Positions 1-5,547 of a DNA stretch of 9,970 bases are shown piece by piece. This DNA comes from CAZVEV01 sp964625865 (GTDB lineage Bacteria > Planctomycetota > Phycisphaerae > SM23-33), in NCBI GenBank assembly GCA_964625865.1, contig CAZVEV010000228.1, positions 1-9,970 on the forward strand, written 5' to 3'. Each line of letters begins with the position of its first letter. Within the stretch, counting starts at the first letter, position 1. The translations under genes and the position numbers were made by a program. The notes beneath the pieces were generated by a model. It saw nothing but the letters and a program-made list of their open reading frames with translations. It was not told the origin of the DNA and ran no database searches.

Positions 1-432
1 GGCGCGGGCGCCCTTGTAGTAGCCCAGGTAGGCCTTGGTGACGTCCCGGACCCACCTGTACCTGCCGTTCATGTCGATAGCGAAGATGTACAGTCGCTTT
101 CCGGGGCGCTGGTATACGTGCTTTGCCGGGGGGATTTTCGAGGGGTTGCCCGCCTGTTTTCGCCCGGTGGTGTAGATCAGCCCCCCGCCGAACGACACAT
201 TGGAGAATCCCTGCCCGACGCCGGTGACCTTCCACAGCAGTTTCGGCCCGCCGGCGGGCCAGTGCTTCAGCAGGCCCGTGTCGGGGCTCTTGCCGTCGCG
301 GTCAGGCCCGCGCCACTGAAACCACTGCGGCGCCTTGTCGCCAGCCGATTCGCCCGCCCGGCAAGGGGACATGATGGCGAGCACGAGACCCAGGCATGCT
401 GCAAACGGCTTGGATGTCGGATGCACGATCAT
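1..432 (-). CDS. Exported PQQ-like beta-propeller protein, N-terminal 144 residues (cut by window edge)
   Basis: The minus-strand frame is open from 432 to the window edge. It begins with a short basic N-terminus and a hydrophobic stretch (FAACLGLVLAIMSPCRA), a likely signal peptide. The mature part opens with WFQWRGPDRDGKSPDTGLL and continues GGPKLLWKVTGVGQGFSNVS and GGGLIYTTGR. This is the characteristic start of planctomycete PQQ-binding-like (BamB/quinoprotein-type) beta-propellers, where WRGP..DG leads into the first blade. Such proteins are exported; many have no proven cofactor, so dehydrogenase activity cannot be assumed. Start choice: the ATG at 432-430 lies only about 1 nt from a GGGAG. 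The GTG two codons later (426-424) lies 7 nt from it and may be the real start. A sigma70-like promoter sits just upstream (471-499). The gene is divergent from the haem-protein gene at 779. The C-terminal blades are outside the window. Confidence 0.85.
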   Translation of the reverse strand, partial: MIVHPTSKPFAACLGLVLAIMSPCRAGESAGDKAPQWFQWRGPDRDGKSPDTGLLKHWPAGGPKLLWKVTGVGQGFSNVSFGGGLIYTTGRKQAGNPSKIPPAKHVYQRPGKRLYIFAIDMNGRYRWVRDVTKAYLGYYKGARA

Positions 433-470
433 TCTCCCGTGGCAACAGGTTCTCTGTATTCGATGCCCAG

Positions 471-499
471 ATCGTACCGAGGCGAGCCCGACGTGCCAA
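471..499 (-). promoter_or_regulatory. Sigma70-like promoter for the PQQ-like propeller gene
   Basis: Read on the minus strand, TTGGCA (499-494) and TACGAT (476-471) are separated by exactly 17 bp. The -35 box matches the TTGACA consensus at 5 of 6 positions. The -10 box matches TATAAT at 4 of 6, including the key TA and final T. The predicted transcript would start near 464, giving a leader of about 30 nt before the start codon. This is prediction by consensus only. Confidence 0.5.
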
Positions 500-719
500 G
501 GCGGGTCTGAATGCATACCGAACGGCAGCGCCAGCAGGAATCGAGACTGGTATCGGTGCCCGTCCGTGATAGAGTCGCCACGCCCCTATGCCGTAAGGCG
601 CACCGGTCCCCGAAGGGACTCCCAATGGACAGAAGCTCTTGCGGAACACGACTCTTATGCACCAAACCGCAAGTCCGGTTCCAGGGATGAGGGCCTTTCC
701 CATGGATCCGGGAGGAACC

Positions 720-725
720 TATAAT
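720..725 (+). promoter_or_regulatory. Candidate -10 box (TATAAT) upstream of the di-haem protein gene
   Basis: An exact TATAAT lies 54 bp upstream of the chosen ATG at 779. The hexamers at 16-18 bp spacing upstream are poor (for example TTCCCA at 697-702), so the box would need an activator or may be chance. The GC-rich surroundings make an exact TATAAT less likely by chance. Confidence 0.3.
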
Positions 726-778
726 GATATCCGGACTTAAAGAAGAACAGTCACGTTCTTTTGCCAGGGAGACTTGCG

Positions 779-3661
779 ATGACGATCGGATCTTGCCTGC
801 CGTGGCGGTCTCGTCGGACAATACCGGCAGCACTCGCCGCAGCGTGCCTTGCCGTCTTGGGCGTCGTGCTTCCGGTGGCTCAGGTTGGTGCGGCGTCAAT
901 TCGCCTTTCCTGCTGGGAGTTCGACCGCGGCAACGCCCGAGTCTGCCCGAACCCGGGCCAATACGGGGACTACCGGGACACGTATCCCGGGCTCATGCTG
1001 ACCGGCGGGGACAACCTGCCGTGGGTCGCCGAGTATGACGTCGACTTCCCCGTGACCGGCGAATGGTCGCTTCGCGTGCGCTATGCTTCGGCGGGGGTCA
1101 GGCCGCTGGAGGTCTGGATCGACGAGAAGCGCGTGGGCACCTGTTGCAAGGAGAAGACCAACAACGCGCCGCCCTACATGGATCGCCATCCGAACGTGCA
1201 CGAGGGGCTGCCCGTTCGGACGTGGCACATGCACGGGGCCCAGTGGGAGGACTCCTGCACGTTCCAGGTCACGCAGGGCAAGCACACGTTGAAGTTCAAG
1301 CGGAACGGCCCGCCGGCGAACCTCGTGGAGATACGGCTCAGCGCGCCGGGCAAGCCGCCCAAAGGCTGGAAGCCCTCCAAGCGGACACTCGACATCAACA
1401 GGATCCCGATCACCTACCGTCGGGCTTTTCTGCCTGAAGGCAGCGTCAACATCGAGGCGCTTCGGCTGGCGATCGCCGACAACATCAAGACGTTCGGGCC
1501 GGAGTATCCCCGGGGCCCGCAGTACCTCAAGCGGCTGGCCGAACTGGTCAGGCAGCAGGCGGCCGCGGCGGACGGAACAGACGAGCAGAAGCAGAAGGTC
1601 GCCGAGGCCTTGAAGTCGCTTCAGCGCCAAGCCCTTCTGGCCCATCCGTCGTTGAAGTTCGACAAGCTCCTTTTCGTCAAGAAGTTCACGCGCCACGTGA
1701 GCGTCTACACCGGACACCGCAGCCATGGCAACGGGGGCGGCAACCTGTGCGTCCTGTCCCCGGTGGCCCCGGAGGGCAAGGTGACCGAACTGGTGCCGGA
1801 ACTGTCCGGCGGGGTCTTCGGGCGGTTCGACTTGTCGTTCGACGCCACCAGACTCGTGTTCTCCTGGTGCAAGGAAGGCGGGCTGTACCGCATCTATGAG
1901 ATCGACATCGATCCGACCACCGGACAGAGACTGCCCGGCGGCAAGGTGCGGCAGATCACCTTCAGGTCGGACGAGGAGGACGAGATCCTCCGTCGCTACA
2001 AAGGCAGCTACTGCGGGTCCGGGTACGACGACATCGACCCGATCTACCTGCCCAACGGCAAGATCATGTTCGCGTCCACGCGCTCCCGTCGAGCGGTCCT
2101 CTGCGCGCCCCAGACGTCGACGACGCTGCACGTCATGGACGGTGACGGCAAGAATATGCGCTGTATCTCGGGCGGGCAGGTCAACGAACTGGCTCCCGCC
2201 CTCCTGGACGACGGCCGCGTGGCCTACACCCGCTGGGAATACATCGACAAGGGTTTCGGCAACGTGCAGAGCCTCTGGGCCGTACGTCCCGACGGCAGCG
2301 GCTCGGACCACGTGTACAAGAACATGGTCGTCCGCCCGGGGGCGATGATCAACGTGTGCAGCATCCCGAACAGCCGCAAGATGATGACGATCGGGATAGG
2401 GCACCACGGGGGGCTTTCAGGGCCGGTGATTCTCCTCGATACCCGCCGCCATCGGCGCACCGCCGACGCGATGACGAACGTCACGCCTGAGATCAGCTAT
2501 CCGGGCCTGTACCCCATGAAGAGCAGGGGCGGCGTGTTCAGGGAGCCTTACCCGTTCTCGGAGAAGTTCTTCCTCGTCTCTCACCGACCCGGGGGCAAGA
2601 CCAAGTCAGGCGCGGGTCACCAGCTCTATGCGCTGGACGCGTGGGGCAACCGGGCGGAGCTCTATCGGGATCCGAGCATCTCCTGCTTCCAGCCCGTGCC
2701 GCTTCGCCCACGACGCAAACCCGTCGCGATCACCCCCGTTGACGACACCAGCGCCGTGAACGTCCGTTACACGAAGTCGAAAGGGCTGGCCACCCTGTTC
2801 CTGCTCGACGTATACCGGGGCATACCGAGCATCAAGCGCGGGCGGGTCAAGTACCTGCGCGTGATGGGTGCATTGAACCTGTCGTGGTACGATGCCTGGC
2901 GGGCGGGCAAGCAGGGCGACGGGGCGGGCATGCAGGCCTCTGCGGTCAGCGGCGACGGCGACGTCTCGATCAAGAAGATCCATGGTCTCGTGAAGGTCCA
3001 CAAGGACGGGTCGGCCTTCTTCACAGCGCCGGCCAACAGGAATCTCTTCTTCCAGGCCCTGGATGAGAACTACATGGAATTGCACCGAATGCGGACATTC
3101 CTGAACCTCAGGCCCGGCGAGACGAGGTCCTGCATCGGGTGCCACGAGTTCCGTCGTAACGCCCCGTACCTCAGAAACGTTCGTCCCGAGGCGATGTCCC
3201 ACCCCGCCGCGGCGCTGTATCCCCAGCCGGGCGATACCGGCCCTCGAACGGTCCACTACGCTGCGGACATCCAGCCGATCTTCGACAAGCATTGCCTGTC
3301 CTGCCACAGCGGCGAGAAGCCCAAGGGCGACCTGGATCTTACAGGCGTGTTGAACGAGAAGTTCAGCCGCTCATATGACACGCTCAAGAAGAGGAAGCTC
3401 GTCAGCTACCTCGAGAGCGGCTTCGGCAGCGCGAACGTCCCGGCCGAGCCGCCGCTGACGTTCGGGTCGCACCGAAGCAAGCTGGTCGAGCGGATTCGCA
3501 CCGCCCCCTGCAAGTCGAAGATCACCCGCGAGGATTTCATCAGGATCGTCACGTGGATTGACGCCAACGCCCCGTATTACGGCACGCACCGAGGCAAGAA
3601 GAACCTTAAATGGAAGGGGGCGCCGGACTTCCGGCCACTGCCGCTCGTGGCCGGGAAGTAG
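779..3661 (+). CDS. Exported di-haem protein, hydrazine-synthase-alpha-like (propeller plus planctomycete cytochrome c)
   Basis: A 960-residue protein. The ATG at 779 is preferred over the in-frame TTG at 761 because AGGGAGA (766-772) lies 6 nt upstream of it. Residues 11-38 form a signal peptide (PAALAAACLAVLGVVLPVA). Residues about 40-190 look like a Cys-containing beta-sandwich of carbohydrate-binding type (GEWSLRVRYA, GKHTLKFKRNG). Residues about 295-640 are a TolB/WD40-like propeller (DPIYLPNGKIMFASTRSR). Residues about 735-790 match the middle domain of the HZS-alpha family as I know it (DGSAFFTAPANRNLFFQALD, GETRSCIGCHEFR), with haem motif CIGCH at 785-789. A second motif, CLSCH at 839-843, sits in a planctomycete-type cytochrome context (YAADIQPIFDKHCLSCHSG). 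Two covalent c-type haems and an exported location follow from these motifs. No HZS beta/gamma genes are nearby, so hydrazine synthesis is not implied. The substrate is unknown. The divergent neighbour is another exported propeller protein. Confidence 0.85.
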   Translation: MTIGSCLPWRSRRTIPAALAAACLAVLGVVLPVAQVGAASIRLSCWEFDRGNARVCPNPGQYGDYRDTYPGLMLTGGDNLPWVAEYDVDFPVTGEWSLRVRYASAGVRPLEVWIDEKRVGTCCKEKTNNAPPYMDRHPNVHEGLPVRTWHMHGAQWEDSCTFQVTQGKHTLKFKRNGPPANLVEIRLSAPGKPPKGWKPSKRTLDINRIPITYRRAFLPEGSVNIEALRLAIADNIKTFGPEYPRGPQYLKRLAELVRQQAAAADGTDEQKQKVAEALKSLQRQALLAHPSLKFDKLLFVKKFTRHVSVYTGHRSHGNGGGNLCVLSPVAPEGKVTELVPELSGGVFGRFDLSFDATRLVFSWCKEGGLYRIYEIDIDPTTGQRLPGGKVRQITFRSDEEDEILRRYKGSYCGSGYDDIDPIYLPNGKIMFASTRSRRAVLCAPQTSTTLHVMDGDGKNMRCISGGQVNELAPALLDDGRVAYTRWEYIDKGFGNVQSLWAVRPDGSGSDHVYKNMVVRPGAMINVCSIPNSRKMMTIGIGHHGGLSGPVILLDTRRHRRTADAMTNVTPEISYPGLYPMKSRGGVFREPYPFSEKFFLVSHRPGGKTKSGAGHQLYALDAWGNRAELYRDPSISCFQPVPLRPRRKPVAITPVDDTSAVNVRYTKSKGLATLFLLDVYRGIPSIKRGRVKYLRVMGALNLSWYDAWRAGKQGDGAGMQASAVSGDGDVSIKKIHGLVKVHKDGSAFFTAPANRNLFFQALDENYMELHRMRTFLNLRPGETRSCIGCHEFRRNAPYLRNVRPEAMSHPAAALYPQPGDTGPRTVHYAADIQPIFDKHCLSCHSGEKPKGDLDLTGVLNEKFSRSYDTLKKRKLVSYLESGFGSANVPAEPPLTFGSHRSKLVERIRTAPCKSKITREDFIRIVTWIDANAPYYGTHRGKKNLKWKGAPDFRPLPLVAGK

Positions 3662-3704
3662 GCCTCTCATCCGGAGCCCTCGTTTTCGGGCAACGTGCGT
3701 GCGG

Positions 3705-3792
3705 CTATGGTGCCTTCACCTCGAGGCAGTAGAGGTTATCGTCGTAGCGGAGGTAGAGGCGTCCGTCGAGGATGACCGGGTGTGCCCGGCTG
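3705..3792 (-). pseudogene. C-terminal remnant of a PQQ-like propeller protein
   Basis: The minus-strand frame ending at the TAG at 3707-3705 encodes RAHPVILDGRLYLRYDDNLY followed by CLEVKAP and stop. This is the usual closing strand of planctomycete PQQ-like/quinoprotein propellers (HPV..DGRLYLR..D.LYCYD). No start codon, signal peptide or upstream blade is connected to it in this frame, so it is a broken 3' end. It has the same type and strand as the propeller gene at 1-432 and could be what is left of a paralogue. Confidence 0.55.
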
Positions 3793-3805
3793 GGTCCCTT
3801 TCCTG

Positions 3806-3988
3806 CAACATGTAAGGCGCCGGGAGCTTCTGGAGGCGCTGGGCCACCTGCTCGGGCTTGATCTCCGTCGCGCTCTGGATGGTCAGCTTGAAACGGTACT
3901 TTCCGCTGGTGGCGATCCAGCGTTTTCCGGGGACGCGGCCGTTTCGCATCTTGACATCCACCGGCCCGGAAACGATCTTTACTCTCGT
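3806..3988 (-). pseudogene. Unrecognised gene fragment, out of frame with the propeller tail
   Basis: A second minus-strand frame carries a protein-like segment: TRVKIVSGPVDVKMRNGRV, then GKRWIATSGKYRFKLTIQSA, then EQVAQRLQKLPAPYM. The alternating pattern and the 'KPEQVAQRLQKLP' helix look like genuine coding sequence rather than an antisense shadow. After PYM (codon 3814-3812) the frame loses its protein-like character while the neighbouring frame picks up the propeller tail. Either a frameshift near 3795-3806 split one gene, or two remnants were joined. Upstream it runs directly into the integrase fragment near 4010 with no start signal. I do not recognise the family. Confidence 0.4.
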
Positions 3989-4356
3989 AGTGCTGTTCCG
4001 CCCGAATTGGCCGAACGCACCTGAGCAAAGCGGGCGTGCCACTTCGAACGGCCCAGGCCGCCATGCGGCACAGCGACCCGTCGCTCACTGCCAATGTCTA
4101 CACCGACCCACGCCTGCTGGACGTTGCCGGGGCGGTGGACTTGCTGCCTCACCTATCACTCGAAGATAAAAAAAAGCGACGCCTGAGAGCGACTGGGACA
4201 ACACATGATGGCAAACCACTTACACCTTCGCTTGCACCACTGCTTGCACCAGCTACAGGAAATCCCAGCACATCACTGTCAACATCTGACAATACCGCCA
4301 TGAGACCTCCGCTGCACACCAGCCGGGACCGACGGACCATAAGTGCAAGTTCTGAC

Positions 4357-4396
4357 AAAAGAAAAGAGCCGCTGTCATCTGGTGACAACGACTCTT
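4357..4396 (-). terminator. Intrinsic terminator of tRNA-Pro
   Basis: On the minus strand, starting 5 nt after the tRNA 3' end, a 14-bp stem (arms 4396-4383 and 4377-4364, all positions paired counting two G-T wobbles) closes a 5-nt loop (CCAGA). It is followed by TTCTTTT. This is a strong Rho-independent terminator. It lies inside the antisense integrase frame, so if the element integrated at the tRNA, this terminator came with the element. Confidence 0.85.
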
Positions 4397-4399
4397 CAA

Positions 4400-4476
<77 letters not shown>

Positions 4477-4499
4477 AGCGTTCTCAGGTAACGGAAGGG

Positions 4500-4528
4500 A
4501 TTATCGGACATGGGGCCGCGTGTGTCAA
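4500..4528 (-). promoter_or_regulatory. Near-consensus sigma70 promoter for tRNA-Pro
   Basis: On the minus strand, TTGACA (4528-4523, perfect) and GATAAT (4505-4500, 5 of 6) are separated by exactly 17 bp. Transcription would start near 4493, about 17 nt before the mature tRNA 5' end at 4476. The quality and position fit a strong stable-RNA promoter. Confidence 0.85.
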
Positions 4529-4557
4529 GGGGGTTTCTGACAAGCCGCCCGGCCCTC

Positions 4558-4585
4558 TGCGCCCCGAGCAGGCCGGCGGGGCGCA
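4558..4585. repeat. Inverted repeat between the tRNA promoter and the pcm-like gene
   Basis: TGCGCCCCG (4558-4566) and CGGGGCGCA (4577-4585) are perfect 9-bp inverted arms around a 10-nt loop. No T-tract follows on either strand, so it is not an ordinary intrinsic terminator. It lies between the divergent tRNA-Pro and methyltransferase genes and could be a protein site or simply a GC-rich stem. Confidence 0.4.
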
Positions 4586-4617
4586 AATCGGTGGTTTCGG
4601 CGCGCGGGTGGGGAGAA

Positions 4618-4623
4618 TAATAC
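4618..4623 (+). promoter_or_regulatory. Possible -10 box for the methyltransferase operon
   Basis: TAATAC at 4618-4623 has TTTCGG (4595-4600) 17 bp upstream. The match to consensus is modest. It would place a transcript start about 20 nt before the chosen ATG at 4650. If correct, the longer GTG start at 4608 could not be used. Confidence 0.25.
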
Positions 4624-4649
4624 AGTGTCAGGCAATGGCGAGGTGGATC

Positions 4650-5543
4650 ATGGACCGTTCAGGCAAGACCGTACTATCGAGCGGGCGGATTGTGGGGAGT
4701 GTCATAGTGGTCGCGATGACCGCTACCGCCCTGTGGTGGAGCGTGCAGGCGGTCTCAGGTCCGGGCGATCGCCCCGGGAAGGGGCGGTGGATAGACGTCG
4801 CAAGCGGCGACGTTGGCCCGACCGCTCGGCCGGCGCGCCCCGCGACGCGACCGACGACCAAACCCGCGCCGCCATGGCGGCACCCGCGCAGTCGCGACCG
4901 TCAGGACGATCGCGACAAGATGGTCAGGACGATCCAACGAAGCTACGGTCTGAACGACAAGAGTGTCCTCGCGGCGATGTCCGCCGTGCCGCGTCACTGG
5001 TTCGTTCCGGATCGCTACCAGAGCAAGGCCTACCGCGACACCCCCCTGCCGATCGGCTACGGGCAGACGATCTCGCAGCCATACATGGTGGCCGAGATGA
5101 CGCGCCTTCTCCAGTTGCGCCGAAACTCGCGCGTACTGGAGATCGGCACCGGGTCGGGCTACCAGGCGGCGGTGCTCACGGAGTTCACGCCGCACGTGTA
5201 CACGATCGAGATCGTCAAGCCGCTGGCGACCGCGGTGGCCAGGCGGTTCAAGCTCCTGGGCTACAGTACGATTCGCGCCAAGAGGGGCGACGGCTACCAC
5301 GGCTGGCCCGGGGGGGGGCCCTTCGACGCGATTATCGTGACGTGCGCAGCCGGACAGATCCCCCCGCCGCTGGTCAAGCAACTGGCCCGAGGCGGGCGCA
5401 TGGTCATCCCCGTCGGGCGGGCGTTTGCGACGCAGTGGCTCATGCTGGTGGTCAAGGACGCCGAGGGCAAGACGCGTAGCCGGGCCCTGTCGCCCGTACG
5501 GTTCGTGCCGTTGCTTCGCAGCGGCCCGTCGTCGGGGGGCTGA
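4650..5543 (+). CDS. pcm: Membrane-anchored protein-L-isoaspartate O-methyltransferase
   Basis: A 297-residue protein. PCMT transfers a methyl group from S-adenosylmethionine to the abnormal carboxyl of L-isoaspartyl residues, starting repair of damaged proteins. The catalytic domain (residues about 88-290) shows VPRHWFVP, the family signature GYGQTISQP (136-144), SAM motif I VLEIGTGSGYQAA (162-174), DAIIVTCAAGQIP and GGRMVIPVG. Ahead of it, residues 13-33 are a hydrophobic segment (IVGSVIVVAMTATALWW), followed by a Pro/Thr/Arg-rich linker to about residue 85. Cytosolic PCMTs are about 210 residues and lack this. The enzyme is therefore anchored or exported. Start: the ATG at 4650 has GAGG 6 nt upstream; the same frame is open back to a GTG at 4608. 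The stop lies 4 nt before the start of the next gene, so the two are co-transcribed. A G9 run (5310-5318) lies within the coding region. Confidence 0.85.
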   Translation: MDRSGKTVLSSGRIVGSVIVVAMTATALWWSVQAVSGPGDRPGKGRWIDVASGDVGPTARPARPATRPTTKPAPPWRHPRSRDRQDDRDKMVRTIQRSYGLNDKSVLAAMSAVPRHWFVPDRYQSKAYRDTPLPIGYGQTISQPYMVAEMTRLLQLRRNSRVLEIGTGSGYQAAVLTEFTPHVYTIEIVKPLATAVARRFKLLGYSTIRAKRGDGYHGWPGGGPFDAIIVTCAAGQIPPPLVKQLARGGRMVIPVGRAFATQWLMLVVKDAEGKTRSRALSPVRFVPLLRSGPSSGG

Positions 5544-5547
5544 CGCG

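Larger units (their letters stand above)
433..778. other. Divergent intergenic region, 346 bp, with small hairpins and a TATAAT box
   Basis: I see no convincing gene here. Besides the minus-strand promoter, the plus strand carries three short stem-loops: GCC-GTAA-GGC with a GNRA loop (590-599), GGTCCC-CGAA-GGGACT (605-620) and AACCG-caagtc-CGGTT (665-680). Downstream is an exact TATAAT (720-725) with no good -35 box at 16 to 18 bp spacing. A GGAGG (711-715) lies 8 nt before an ATG at 724, but that reading frame is not the frame of the downstream gene and resembles nothing recognisable. The stems could belong to a structured leader of the haem-protein mRNA if transcription starts upstream of them. 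I could not match them to a known riboswitch class. Confidence 0.5.

Noticed and set aside
724..1038. Open frame with a good GGAGG ribosome site starting at 724
   Set aside because: It overlaps the di-haem gene in another frame and its translation resembles nothing. The di-haem gene has its own good site 6 nt before 779.
896..2407. Long minus-strand open frame of about 500 codons opposite the di-haem gene
   Set aside because: Its composition is that of an antisense shadow in GC-rich DNA (rich in Arg, His, Val, Asp). It has no domain, and the plus strand carries clear haem and propeller motifs.
779..3661. Calling the di-haem protein a true hydrazine synthase subunit
   Set aside because: No beta or gamma subunit genes, no hydrazine dehydrogenase, an extra N-terminal domain and an apparently missing Tyr ligand; only family resemblance can be claimed.
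3662..3704. Terminator for the di-haem gene just after its stop
   Set aside because: The GCCC..TTTT..GGGC pattern near 3677-3691 gives only about 4 pairs and no T-tail.
4608..4649. Longer GTG start for the PCMT gene at 4608
   Set aside because: The ATG at 4650 has a better-spaced GAGG, and the extra 14 residues would precede an already complete N-in membrane anchor.
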